A stretch of DNA of 64,000 nucleotides. It comes from Onstottus_B sp049273855. GTDB taxonomy: Bacteria; Acidobacteriota; Blastocatellia; UBA7656. The DNA is taken from NCBI GenBank assembly GCA_049273855.1, contig JBASRN010000012.1:13802-77801 (forward strand). Reading direction: 5' to 3'. The position numbers and the translations under genes are program-made. The notes below the pieces were generated by a model. That model made no database searches and was not told where the DNA came from. It saw nothing but the letters and a program-made list of their open reading frames with translations. Positions 16,669 to 25,928 of the stretch are shown here, in pieces (within the stretch, counting starts at the first letter, position 1; each line of letters opens with the position of its first letter).

Positions 16669-18336
16669 ATGGGCAAGAATCGAATGACTGGTGTTAACTC
16701 ACTCACTCGACTTGGCATCGCTGCTACGGTGTTGATCAGCTTATTCAGCTTTGCGTCCTATTCACCTCGCGCCGATGCAGTCGAGACGTCATATGTGGAG
16801 TTGGCGGGGGCAAACGGTAGACAGAATAACGTAGTGTTTGCCTTTGACCGGTACGTGCTCATCGCACCCTACGCGCCGACGGGAATAATCCAGGAGAACG
16901 GTGACTTAAGCCAGCTCGACAATCATTACCTATATATCATTGACACCAAGAAACCCGGCGTAGTTCTAACCAAAGACCTTACTGCGCGCGCGAGTTCGGA
17001 TTCACCAAGTACGATTTACTACCCTACCAAGCTGGCCTTTGATCCAACAACCCAGACCGCCTTTGTAAGGGGAACGAGGTTCGAGCAAGAGCGCGGCGAG
17101 ATCGAGGCCATCGAAGTCATCGCTTACGTACATTTGAATCTCGGAGACAATGGAAAACCAGTTATTGATCCGACCGTCGTTTCGTTTGACATCGAGGGCG
17201 TAGGTGGGGAGCTGCGCAGCCCGGACGCTCCCACGGACTTGGCTTTGAGTCACAATGGGAACCATCTTGTCTTCACAAACGGCGCATCCGTTTTTACGTA
17301 CAGCCTGGAACAGGGATACCTCTACAAGGTCGACCTGGTGCATCCGAGCGAGTACGGTGCAGGTAACTTTATCTCATACCTTGCTGTTGATAGAGACAGC
17401 AATGTTTTGAGCGTTTACTCCACCAAAAAGGTCGTCGACAAAGACAACGTTGGGCACGACCAGTCCGAGGTTTCCTTTTACAGGTTGATAGACGACGGGT
17501 CTCTCACGCTGCTCAAGCGTGCGTACGCAGAAGATCTCCCGCAAGGGGCGGCGCTCACAGCCGGGAGTAACGTTGCGGTCTACTCGGACGCTGACAAACT
17601 CGATGTCCAGTACGCGCTATTTGTCACGAGCGATGGATCACTTTGTCAGGTGGACCTTCACACTGACGGATTATCTGCAAACGTCAGACAGTTGGTCGTA
17701 TTTCCAGAATTGGCTCAACAGGGGTCGGATGACACAGGCCCGCGTTTGGTAAAGTACGATCCAGCAAAGCGGGTCGTAGGGATTGTGAGCCAGGGATACT
17801 CGGCCCAGATCTCCCGGCCCGGGAATGGACGAAGAAGGCGGATCTCTCGGCCAGGTAACCTCCACGTATTGACGTCGCAACCCGTGCTCGCAATGGCAAG
17901 GTTTGGCAAGAAGGGTAAAGTAACCTCGCGGAACCTGTTCTCCGAGGATTTCAGAGATCAAGGCGGGTTGTCTGAGCTAGTCCCCGTAAAGGACACCGAG
18001 GATTGGTTGATGGCCACCTACTCAGGCAAGCTGCTTTCGATCACGGCATCTGGCGATTTCGAAAAATCGCGCCCGCAGCTGATTGCCAGTATTGCTCCAC
18101 GCACAGAGCGGCTCGACTATCTCACCAGCCGCGACAGGTTCGTTGCAGTCCAGTCGTGCGCATCTGATGAGGAGGCATTGCCGGTAACGCAGCCCGGTTC
18201 GGTGGTAGTGGGCAAGGTGATCTCAGCCAACGGAAAGTCTTTGTTGGCAAGCGCAGCACTGATCTCGCCTTCTTCATCGCCGGTGCTTCGGCAAGCGCCG
18301 GCAATACGCAGGCCAGGCAATCTCAAGCGACGATGA
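16669..18336 (+). CDS. secreted propeller-like protein of unknown function with repeated RPGN motifs
   Basis: This 555-residue protein has an N-terminal signal peptide (hydrophobic run around residues 15-30, cleavage likely near PRADA). The body alternates short strands with phrases such as PTDLALSHNGNHLVFTNGA and FISYLAVDRDSNVLSVYS, as in seven-bladed propellers. No named family is recognisable. A hexapeptide I-S/R-R-P-G-N occurs three times: twice near residues 380-395, around a GRRRR cluster, and once at the extreme C-terminus (AIRRPGNLKRR). The gene lies downstream of the sigma-54 regulator and ends at a terminator. Whether the regulator controls it is inference. Confidence 0.7.
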   Translation: MGKNRMTGVNSLTRLGIAATVLISLFSFASYSPRADAVETSYVELAGANGRQNNVVFAFDRYVLIAPYAPTGIIQENGDLSQLDNHYLYIIDTKKPGVVLTKDLTARASSDSPSTIYYPTKLAFDPTTQTAFVRGTRFEQERGEIEAIEVIAYVHLNLGDNGKPVIDPTVVSFDIEGVGGELRSPDAPTDLALSHNGNHLVFTNGASVFTYSLEQGYLYKVDLVHPSEYGAGNFISYLAVDRDSNVLSVYSTKKVVDKDNVGHDQSEVSFYRLIDDGSLTLLKRAYAEDLPQGAALTAGSNVAVYSDADKLDVQYALFVTSDGSLCQVDLHTDGLSANVRQLVVFPELAQQGSDDTGPRLVKYDPAKRVVGIVSQGYSAQISRPGNGRRRRISRPGNLHVLTSQPVLAMARFGKKGKVTSRNLFSEDFRDQGGLSELVPVKDTEDWLMATYSGKLLSITASGDFEKSRPQLIASIAPRTERLDYLTSRDRFVAVQSCASDEEALPVTQPGSVVVGKVISANGKSLLASAALISPSSSPVLRQAPAIRRPGNLKRR

Positions 18337-18424
18337 TTTCCCGGGACTAATTGGCGACTCCACCTTGAGTGTCGAGTGTTTGATCGGTTTCCGCGCAATT
18401 CGCAAGGTATAGAGCTGACCTGGT

Positions 18425-18455
18425 AGAAGGACCAATCTTTGGTCCTTCTTGTTTT
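18425..18455 (+). terminator. rho-independent terminator
   Basis: AGAAGGACCAA pairs with TTGGTCCTTCT across a 3-4 nt loop and is followed by TGTTTTT. It closes the transcript of the secreted-protein gene. Confidence 0.8.
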
Positions 18456-18906
18456 TGGCGCATACCGGGTTCATCTTTAATGCTTGCGAAGATTCACTAC
18501 AAACGAAGCGTCATAACCAGCCGGCGGCTTTCAGGGCGAGGACTGATTCTTACCCGATTCATAAGGAAGGAAAAGGCGAAGTGGCAGAGCCGAAGGAAGA
18601 ATCGTCGAAGGGGCCGCATCCATCAAGGAGTCTCATTTCGCGAGCAGAGGGCTACGGAATCGCGGCCGGCTACGAGAGGCCGTATCGGCGGCGGCGGACT
18701 GCTGAACCGCACGTGCGCCAAAAGGACGAATATGGCCCAATCCCGGATTCGGGCTATTACGGCTCAGGAGAATCAGCTCGCCCCTTCAAGCGAGGACAAG
18801 CCGGCTACAGAGAAGAACTGCTCTGGTATCAACCTCAATACGGCGAAGAGACAAGCGGATACGAGCCAACCGAGTGAACTGCTAGTCGGTTGTAGTTTTG
18901 CACCGA
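18456..18906. other. intergenic stretch with only doubtful ORFs
   Basis: Two overlapping plus-strand frames are open here (18449-18877 and 18480-18950), and one has an AAGGAAGGA-like site before a GTG near 18581. Their translations are rich in Arg, Gly, Tyr and Ser, differ completely from each other, and match no family I know. Neither shows a codon pattern good enough to call a gene. Nothing else was seen. Confidence 0.4.
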
Positions 18907-19293
18907 TCAGCCACGGCTTCGGATCTTCTCTCCAGAAAGCAGCGTACTAGCTTCCCCCGCTTCCTTAGTGTACCCGGTGCTTTTCTCGACCTGCCAGACC
19001 TCTCCGTCTCGGCTTAAGATGTATCCGAGATACTCTTTCTTGAAATTGCCATCGCTTGACGCGAAATTGTGCGTCAGCGTTGCCGATATATACGCCTTAT
19101 CGGGAAAGCTTGGGTCGGTATGAAAGAAGTCAACCTTAACCTCTCGAATACCTCGACTCTTCAGATGCTGCTCCAGTGTTTTCTCGGCCGAAGACCTCGC
19201 GCTTTTGCAAGAGCCCGCGGTGACGGCCAAGCCAATTATGACCAACAGAATGGATAGGCTGGAACGCCGAATTCCTGTTTGTATCTTCCGCAT
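18907..19293 (-). CDS. putative lipoprotein of unknown function
   Basis: This 128-residue protein has a basic N-terminus and a hydrophobic segment (LSILLVIIGLAVTAG) followed by a Cys in a loose lipobox (TAGSC-K), suggesting export and lipid anchoring. The mature part has a helix (EKTLEQHLKSRGIREVKVDFF) and beta-rich sequence (KAYISATLTHNF, KEYLGYILSRDGEVWQVEKS), reminiscent of small NTF2-like or PepSY-like periplasmic modules, but no family can be claimed. It is transcribed divergently from the MBL gene at 19380. Confidence 0.6.
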   Translation of the reverse strand: MRKIQTGIRRSSLSILLVIIGLAVTAGSCKSARSSAEKTLEQHLKSRGIREVKVDFFHTDPSFPDKAYISATLTHNFASSDGNFKKEYLGYILSRDGEVWQVEKSTGYTKEAGEASTLLSGEKIRSRG

Positions 19294-19379
19294 AGAGAGT
19301 TTCTACCTGATGTGTTTCAGTTTTTCAAGCACGGTCTCGGAGTCGTATGATAGCGGATGAAGACAACAAGGATGACACT

Positions 19380-20090
19380 ATGGCTTTGTATGTGAAACAG
19401 CTTCTGGCGGGTCGCGATTTTGCAGAGTTTGATGCCTTTGCCTCGCAGATGGCAAACTTTGTCTACCTGGTTGGCGACGATGAGCAACGGACGTGCATGA
19501 TTGTCGATCCAGCTTGGGACATACCGGCCATTCTCGACTTCATCGATCGCGAAGAGATGAGATTGACCGGCGCACTTGTCACTCATTACCACCCCGACCA
19601 TGTCGGAGGCGAGATATTCGGTCACAACATATCGGGCTTGGCTGACCTGCTCAATATGCGACCGGTCATTGTCCACGTGAACGAAATCGAATGCGAAGGA
19701 GTGAAACAGGTGACCGGGCTTTCCGACAGCGACTTTCAGAAACACCCCGGTGGAGACGTTGTCGCAATCGGCGATGTCTGTGTTCGGCTCTTGCACACGC
19801 CCGGTCACACACCAGGAAGTCAGTGCTTTCTCGTGGACTCTGTCCTTATTTCGGGCGATACCTTGTTCATAGGAGGTTGCGGCCGAGTTGATCTGCCCGG
19901 CGGCGACCCAACACAGATGTACTACTCACTCACTCAGGTTTTAGGTAAGCTGCCTGATGATACTCTGCTGTTTCCCGGTCACGACTACGCACAAAAGCCC
20001 ACGAGCACGATCGCCGAGGAAAAGAGAGAGAATCAGTATCTCCGTATGAGGACCCTCGACGACTGGAAACGCCTGATGGGCGAGCGTTGA
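19380..20090 (+). CDS. MBL-fold hydrolase (glyoxalase II / persulfide dioxygenase-like)
   Basis: This 236-residue metallo-beta-lactamase protein has the zinc ligands H69-x-H-x-D-H in THYHPDHVGG, then LLHTPGHTPGSQ, ISGDTLF and LFPGHDYA. The compact length and the GDTLFIGGCGRVDLPGG block are typical of glyoxalase II-like and ETHE1-like proteins. That block (often GCGR-x-D in persulfide dioxygenases) favours a thiol-ester or persulfide substrate, but this cannot be settled by eye. AAGGATG precedes ATG 19380; a longer in-frame start at 19347 lacks a site. No gene partner is evident. Confidence 0.85.
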   Translation: MALYVKQLLAGRDFAEFDAFASQMANFVYLVGDDEQRTCMIVDPAWDIPAILDFIDREEMRLTGALVTHYHPDHVGGEIFGHNISGLADLLNMRPVIVHVNEIECEGVKQVTGLSDSDFQKHPGGDVVAIGDVCVRLLHTPGHTPGSQCFLVDSVLISGDTLFIGGCGRVDLPGGDPTQMYYSLTQVLGKLPDDTLLFPGHDYAQKPTSTIAEEKRENQYLRMRTLDDWKRLMGER

Positions 20091-20450
20091 AAGTCACGAG
20101 AATCGGTTGACGGCAAAGCCTCCGAATGACTCTTCTTCAGTACCGCCCCTTGTTAGTTGTTACCGGAGCGGGTTATGCCGGGCAGAAATCGTCGTAGATT
20201 AGTATTGACTGCTAATCCTTAATAAGGATAATGAGCCCAATTAGTTGGCTGCTCAGTTATCGGTTCTGCTCCCGTCCTGCGCCCCGTCAGGCCCGCTCTC
20301 CGAACATCGATAAACCAGCGTAGGCCTGCCCCTTTTCTGATACAAAAAAGTAAAGTCGACTAGCCTGAGGTTGTGAAGGCAGCCCGGAGTGCATTCGCCC
20401 CATTTCTCTGCCGGTCCTCAGGGTTCAAGATCAAGAAACGGTGAGTATTT
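20091..20450. promoter_or_regulatory. regulatory gap before the chemosensory operon, with a candidate promoter at 20205-20232
   Basis: This 360-nt region shows no supported gene. It contains TTGACT (20205-20210), a 16-nt spacer and GATAAT (20227-20232), a good sigma-70 match, overlapping an imperfect dyad of ATCCTTA and TAAGGAT. The leader to the MCP start is about 220 nt long. The promoter would drive the ten-gene che operon. Confidence 0.45.
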
Positions 20451-22772
20451 ATGGACCTGATGGAAGGAAGCAATCGCGCGGGAGAAGGTGATTCTCATTT
20501 AGTGTCGGTTCTCAGCAGAATGGGTTTCAAGTCTCTCAGCGAGAAGCTGACCGTGCTGTCACTGACGTTGCCTTGCTTGTTGAGCCTGATTGTCTTCGCA
20601 TGTGTCTATTTGGGCTTTCACAACACACCGCAACAACAGGTCCTCACTGTTGCTGTGATCAGTGCCAGTGCAATAGGCCTGCTTTCGCTGTTCGGAATGC
20701 TGGGCCTTTCCGTGGTCTTCGGCAAGGGAGTGAGCGTCAGTGAAACCAGGCTCGAAAACCTAGTCGCCGAGCGCAAGCAGTCGGACTTGGTTCACTCCGC
20801 CCTTTACCGCATCGCCGAGATGACAAGTTCGGCAGAGGACCTTCCCGCTTTTTATGACGCTGTCCACAAGATCGTTGGCGGGTTGATGTACGCGGAGAAT
20901 TTCTTCATTGCTGTATACGAGCCTTCGACCGATCTAGTTAGCTTCCCGTGTTTTGTTGATGTCGTCGACACCTCCCCTCAACCACGCAAGTTGAAGCGCG
21001 GAATGACCGAGTACGTATTGCGGACGGGGCAGCCGCTTCTCTCCTCCCGCGAGAGTATAGAGCCTCTCGTTAGGCGGGGGGAGATTGAGGTGATAGGAAC
21101 CATGCCGGCATGCTGGCTGGGCGTTCCTCTCAAACTCGGAGACGAAAGCATCGGCGTGATCGCGGTGCAAAGCTACAGGGAAGATATTGCGTTCGGCGAG
21201 AAAGAAAAGGAAGTCCTCACCTTCGTCTCGCAACATCTGGCAACTGCACTAAATCGTAAGCGCGCCGACGAGGCGTTGCGAAGGAGCGAAGAGAAGTACC
21301 GCACTATCCTTGAGAGCATCGAGGACGGTTATTACGAAGTCGATCTGGGCGGGAACTTGACCTTCTTCAACGATCCGGTCTGCAAGCTTCACGGATTCTC
21401 ACCCGACGAGCTGAAAGGTATGAACAACCGTGACTACATGGATCCAGAAGTAGCGCGTAACGTTCATAAGGAGTTTAACAAGGTCTTTCGTACCGGTGAG
21501 CCGAGCGGCGAATTTTCGTACGCGATAAACCGAAAAGATGGTGAGAAGAGACATGTCGAAGCCTCAATTTCGCTCGTGCGTACTCCCGAGGGCGAGCCAA
21601 ACGGATTCCGGGGCATCATACGCGACGTAACCGAGCGCCGAAGGTTAAAGGAATCGTTCGAGCGAAGTATGGACGAATTCCTGTCAATCGTCTCAAAAGT
21701 CTCAGAGGGCGACCTGACCCGCCGGGGTGCCCAAGGAGATGACACGCTGGGAAGAGTTGTTCAGTCGGTTAACAAGATGCTGGATCATTTCAGCACCATG
21801 CTCACCGAAGTGAAACAGATAGGGTTATCGGTTTCCTCAAGCGCAACGGAAATCCTTGCAGCCGCAGAGCAGATTGCGGTCGGCTCGCAGCGTCAGGCCG
21901 ACGAGATAACTAACACCTCGAGCGCCGTAGAAGAGATGGCCGCATCTATGAATCAGGTTTCCAGAAATGCAGAAGCGTCTGCCGAAGCCGCTCGGCGCGC
22001 GCTCGACATGGCCCAGCACGGAGACAAGTCGGTACGCGACACTTCCGAGGCGATGTCAAGGATTGACTCCGCAGTCTTGCAGACTTCCGACAAGATGCGT
22101 CTGCTCGGCGCTCGGAGCTCGGAGATATCCGAGATCATAGACCTGATCAACGACATCTCCGCGCAGACCAACCTGCTGGCGCTTAACGCCGCAATCGAAG
22201 CCGCTCACGCGGGCGAGGCCGGCCTCGGATTCAGCGTTGTGGCGGACGAGATCAGAAAACTGGCCGAGCGCTCGGCTCGCGCCACCAAAGATGTGGCGAG
22301 CTTGATCAAGTCGATCCAGAACGAAACCTCGGAGGCCCTCCTGGCGATGGAAGCCGGTATGAACGAGGTCAAAGGCGGAAGCTCATTAGCGTCGCAAGCG
22401 AGTCGAGCGCTTCAAGATATATCCGCGGCCGTACGCCAGTCATCTGAGCTTATCGAGGAAATCTCGGCAGCCTCCGACGAGCAGGCTCGCGTCACTAGCA
22501 ATCTAGCCGGCGCAATGCAAACCATCTCGAGCATTACGCTCGAGACCTCGGCCGGTGCTCACGAGACGGCGCAAACGATTCAGGGCATGGTAGGGCTCTC
22601 GGATCGGCTTAACCGTGCCATTTCGCAATTCCGAGTCCAGGACGACTTCATACATCCGTTCGCCTACGACCCGCCGACTTCAGCAGGCGGAGTTATCGGG
22701 CACAGTTCTCAGTCCTTTCGATTGCGACAAGCTGACCGAGTGCGGGACCAGGGAGGCGCGAGTGACCGTTAG
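20451..22772 (+). CDS. methyl-accepting chemotaxis protein with cytoplasmic GAF and PAS domains
   Basis: This 773-residue receptor has two closely spaced TM helices (about residues 38-60 and 66-90) with almost no periplasmic loop. A GAF domain (about 115-270), a PAS domain (about 280-400), a HAMP-like segment (SMDEFLSIVSKVSEGDLTRR) and a full MCP signalling hairpin follow, whose tip is DISAQTNLLALNAAIEAAHAGE. Sensing is therefore probably cytoplasmic. There is no CheR-tethering pentapeptide at the C-terminus. It opens a ten-gene same-strand operon and overlaps cheW by 11 nt. Confidence 0.92.
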   Translation: MDLMEGSNRAGEGDSHLVSVLSRMGFKSLSEKLTVLSLTLPCLLSLIVFACVYLGFHNTPQQQVLTVAVISASAIGLLSLFGMLGLSVVFGKGVSVSETRLENLVAERKQSDLVHSALYRIAEMTSSAEDLPAFYDAVHKIVGGLMYAENFFIAVYEPSTDLVSFPCFVDVVDTSPQPRKLKRGMTEYVLRTGQPLLSSRESIEPLVRRGEIEVIGTMPACWLGVPLKLGDESIGVIAVQSYREDIAFGEKEKEVLTFVSQHLATALNRKRADEALRRSEEKYRTILESIEDGYYEVDLGGNLTFFNDPVCKLHGFSPDELKGMNNRDYMDPEVARNVHKEFNKVFRTGEPSGEFSYAINRKDGEKRHVEASISLVRTPEGEPNGFRGIIRDVTERRRLKESFERSMDEFLSIVSKVSEGDLTRRGAQGDDTLGRVVQSVNKMLDHFSTMLTEVKQIGLSVSSSATEILAAAEQIAVGSQRQADEITNTSSAVEEMAASMNQVSRNAEASAEAARRALDMAQHGDKSVRDTSEAMSRIDSAVLQTSDKMRLLGARSSEISEIIDLINDISAQTNLLALNAAIEAAHAGEAGLGFSVVADEIRKLAERSARATKDVASLIKSIQNETSEALLAMEAGMNEVKGGSSLASQASRALQDISAAVRQSSELIEEISAASDEQARVTSNLAGAMQTISSITLETSAGAHETAQTIQGMVGLSDRLNRAISQFRVQDDFIHPFAYDPPTSAGGVIGHSSQSFRLRQADRVRDQGGASDR

Positions 22773-23265
22773 GCGGCAAGTAGTGGTGTTTAAGATCGGG
22801 GCAGAAGAATTCGCCGTCGACATACTGCTGACAAAGGAAGTTCTTGTCCCACGAGAGATAACGCCGGTACCTGATACTGAGGAGTTTGTTGAGGGCGTGA
22901 TGAATCTCAGGGGAAATCTCTTACCGATAATTGATTTAAGAAAGCGGTTGAGGGCCCGGGCAACGCCAACTCAGCGAGAACACCGCATCGTTATAGCGAA
23001 CATCGATGATCGGACAGCGGGTCTGATTGTCGACGGTGCTTCCGAGGTCATAAGAGTGACTGATGACATGATTGAACCTGTGCCCGACGCCATTTCAGAG
23101 ATGGGCGCGGGGTATGTTGAAGGCGTCATCAACGTGAGGAACAGGTTTATTACACTGATCGATCTGCGGAAGGCGCTTTCTGGCGAAGTTCTCAGCGAAT
23201 TGGATTGCGTAATCGAAGCGCTGTCCCGGCTGCGCGAGTTGCCTCCTCCAGCGAAGGCAAGTTGA
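22762..23265 (+). CDS. cheW: chemotaxis adaptor CheW
   Basis: This 167-residue single-domain CheW couples the receptor to CheA. The SH3-like core is visible as VVFKIGAEEFAVDILLTKEVL, then GVMNLRGNLLPIIDLRKRL and YVEGVINVRNRFITLIDL. I place the start at GTG 22762, with GGGAGG 5 nt upstream. The longer open frame inside the MCP gene is out of family. It overlaps the MCP end by 11 nt and precedes cheR by 44 nt. Confidence 0.92.
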   Translation: MTVRRQVVVFKIGAEEFAVDILLTKEVLVPREITPVPDTEEFVEGVMNLRGNLLPIIDLRKRLRARATPTQREHRIVIANIDDRTAGLIVDGASEVIRVTDDMIEPVPDAISEMGAGYVEGVINVRNRFITLIDLRKALSGEVLSELDCVIEALSRLRELPPPAKAS

Positions 23266-23309
23266 CAACTTGCTTCGCCGGATTGGGTTGTTCGTGAGGT
23301 TATTAGCCA

Positions 23310-24167
23310 ATGCATCACATTGGATCAGAGTTACGCCAGCCGGAAATCCTTTCTGACAGTGAATTCAAGCTGTTCAAGGACCTGATCTACTTCGAGTGTG
23401 GCGTCAGCATTGGAAACGAGAAGCGAACATTTCTCGAGTCAAGGCTAAGGAGAAGGATGGATGATCTCGGCATCCGAAGCGGCTACGAGTACTACTGCCT
23501 CATTAAACACTCGCAGGGAAGATCGCAGGAGCTCCCATCGCTACTCGACACGCTGATGATATGCGAGACCGCTTTCTTCAGGAATCAGCCGCAGTTTGAC
23601 CTGCTTAGGCAAGTGGTCCTACCGGAAATCATCGAGAGGAAGGAACGAGCAGGGACGCGCCTGATTCGCGTGTGGAGCGCGGGCTGCTCGACCGGTCAGG
23701 AGCCATACAGCGCAGTCATCGCGATGCTCGAGTCACTCCCCGAGGCGCAGACATGGACTCTGCGGGTGTTTGCCTCTGATCTTTCGTTTACAGCGCTCGA
23801 GCGCGCGCAAGGCGGAGTTTATAGGGAGGATCAACTGAAAGGAATCGAGCCTGGCTGCATATCGAAATACTTTCGACGCGAGAACGGCCACTATGCCGTG
23901 AGCGATGCGGTAAAGAGACGCGTTATCTTCGACTATCACAATCTGAAGCACGATAACGGGCTTCGTGGTCTGGACGTGGTTTTTTGCAGAAACGTGATGA
24001 TCTACTTTGACGGGAATGAGCAACGGCGCCTTATCGCTCGCTTCGGGAATTGCCTTTTGCCAGGCGGGTATCTCTTTCTTGGTCACGCGGAGAGTTTGCA
24101 AGGTTTGTCGGGCAGATTCTCAATGGTACATCGCAACAAAGGCATTGCCTACAAACTGGAGTCGTGA
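23310..24167 (+). CDS. cheR: chemotaxis protein methyltransferase CheR
   Basis: This 285-residue SAM-dependent methyltransferase methylates glutamates of the MCP. It has the N-terminal helical domain (FKDLIYFECGVSIGNEKR), the SAM-binding site IRVWSAGCSTGQEPYS, and FCRNVMIYFD and YLFLGHAESL, all standard CheR motifs. No TPR extension is present. It lies 6 nt before cheA in the operon. Confidence 0.95.
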   Translation: MHHIGSELRQPEILSDSEFKLFKDLIYFECGVSIGNEKRTFLESRLRRRMDDLGIRSGYEYYCLIKHSQGRSQELPSLLDTLMICETAFFRNQPQFDLLRQVVLPEIIERKERAGTRLIRVWSAGCSTGQEPYSAVIAMLESLPEAQTWTLRVFASDLSFTALERAQGGVYREDQLKGIEPGCISKYFRRENGHYAVSDAVKRRVIFDYHNLKHDNGLRGLDVVFCRNVMIYFDGNEQRRLIARFGNCLLPGGYLFLGHAESLQGLSGRFSMVHRNKGIAYKLES

Positions 24168-24173
24168 GTTCGA

Positions 24174-25928
24174 ATGGATGAGCTGAGCAAAGAAGAGCTA
24201 GAGCAGTTGCTTGAGGTGTTTCGCGAGCAGTCTGTCCGCATTCTTGACGAGATGGGGGACGATCTGCTGGCGCTCGAAGCCGGAGCAGCGGACCCCGAGA
24301 TCATGACTCGACTGCGGAGAGCCGCGCATACGATAAAGGGCGATTCGGCTTGTGTCGGCTTCGAGGGCGTGACCGAGGTAGCGCACCGTATCGAGGATGT
24401 CTTCGACGCGGTTCTGAATGGAGAGGTCAAACTGGAGAGGCGAGTCGTTGACCTGGTGCTGCAGAGCCTCGATGCGCTCCGAGCCGTTGTTGGCGCGGAG
24501 GACGTCACCGATCTTGGCGAGCATACCGTCTCGAGCTTGCTGGCTGGCCTCGGAAAGGTCAGTTCCGAATCTACCGCTTGTGCGATTCACCACGAGGCGA
24601 AGCGGCTGGCAAGGCCGGCGGCGGTAGGATCGGACGCTCAATTGCTGCCCGCGGCGGTCGAGCGAGGCTCAAGGCCCCGTCGAGAGTTTGTCCGCGTCGA
24701 AGCCGGGAAGCTGGATGCGCTTATAAACCTCGCCGGCGAGATGGTGATTGCGCGATCTGTTCTCAACCAGCCAGGTCCAGAGCTTGGTTGCGTGCTCGCG
24801 GCGCATGAGTTGGCAGGCAGCTTCAGCAGCGCCAACGCGCAGATCGGCAAGCTCATATCCGAGCTTCAGAAGAGCGTTCTCAAGATGAGAATGGTGACGA
24901 TCGACAACGTCTTCAAGAGGTTCGCAAGGCCGATGCGCGAGCTTGCAAGCGCGACGGGGAAGCAGATCGAATTTGGGTTCGGCGGCGGTGAGACTGAGCT
25001 TGACCGAGCGCTGGTTGACGTTCTCTATGAACCGCTCCTTCACCTGCTACGAAACGCTATCGATCACGGCCTTGAAGTGACAAACGAACGAATTGCTTGC
25101 AGCAAGCCGGCGGTTGGCCGAATAGCCTTGCGAGCTTATCACGAAGGCAATCAAGTGGTCGTCGAGGTTAGCGATGATGGTCGTGGGCTAGATTCAGCCA
25201 AGCTGAAACAGCGCGCGCTGCAACTCGGCTTGATCTCAAAGCAAGAAGCCGAACAGATGGATGACGAAGACGCGCTCGGGCTGGTTTTTCGCCAGGGCTT
25301 TTCCACCTCCAAGGAACTTACGCGGCTCTCCGGGCGGGGAATTGGCGCGTCGACAGTCAAAAGCGTCGTCGAGCAGCTACGAGGAACTGTCAGCGTCAAG
25401 AGTCAGTCGGGTGTGGGGACGACGTTCGCGCTTCGGATGCCGCTGACGCTCGCAATAATCAGAGCGCTGCTATTTAAGGCCGGGGGGCGGCTGTTTGCTC
25501 TTCCGCTTCTAGTCGTAAGCGAGATAGTTCGTTTGGACGTCAACGAGATCGTGCACATAGATGGCCTCGAGGCGTATAGGCTTCGCGATTGCTTCATCTC
25601 GGTTTTTAGACCGTGTGACGTGCTCGGATTCGAACGGCGCAAAGGCGGCGTCGGCGCTGCCTTGAGGGCCGAAAGCCAACAGTTATTTGGCATGGTCTTG
25701 GCAACCGGATCGAAACGGTATTGTCTGATCGCAGACGAATTGATTGGTGAGCAGGAACTGGTCATCAAGCCGCTTGATAGTCGCTGGTTACAGAACGACG
25801 CCCTTGCTGGAGCAGCGGTCCTTGGCGACGGCCGAGTGGCGCTGATTATGGACGCTGAGATGCTTTTTCGCCGAGCAGTAAAGCAGGAACGAAATAAAGG
25901 AGCCGCGAGGGAGACTTATGCAGTCTAG
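24174..25928 (+). CDS. cheA: chemotaxis histidine kinase CheA lacking a P2 domain
   Basis: This 584-residue kinase has an HPt domain with phospho-acceptor H52 in RAAHTIKGDS, then a short linker (about 110-165) with no recognisable P2 response-regulator docking domain. The P3 dimerisation helix follows (FVRVEAGKLDALINLAGEM), then the ATPase with HLLRNAIDHGLE, VSDDGRGLD and GRGIG, and a C-terminal CheW-like P5 domain. It autophosphorylates under MCP-CheW control and should pass phosphate to CheB and the two response regulators of the operon. It overlaps cheB by 11 nt. Confidence 0.94.
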   Translation: MDELSKEELEQLLEVFREQSVRILDEMGDDLLALEAGAADPEIMTRLRRAAHTIKGDSACVGFEGVTEVAHRIEDVFDAVLNGEVKLERRVVDLVLQSLDALRAVVGAEDVTDLGEHTVSSLLAGLGKVSSESTACAIHHEAKRLARPAAVGSDAQLLPAAVERGSRPRREFVRVEAGKLDALINLAGEMVIARSVLNQPGPELGCVLAAHELAGSFSSANAQIGKLISELQKSVLKMRMVTIDNVFKRFARPMRELASATGKQIEFGFGGGETELDRALVDVLYEPLLHLLRNAIDHGLEVTNERIACSKPAVGRIALRAYHEGNQVVVEVSDDGRGLDSAKLKQRALQLGLISKQEAEQMDDEDALGLVFRQGFSTSKELTRLSGRGIGASTVKSVVEQLRGTVSVKSQSGVGTTFALRMPLTLAIIRALLFKAGGRLFALPLLVVSEIVRLDVNEIVHIDGLEAYRLRDCFISVFRPCDVLGFERRKGGVGAALRAESQQLFGMVLATGSKRYCLIADELIGEQELVIKPLDSRWLQNDALAGAAVLGDGRVALIMDAEMLFRRAVKQERNKGAARETYAV

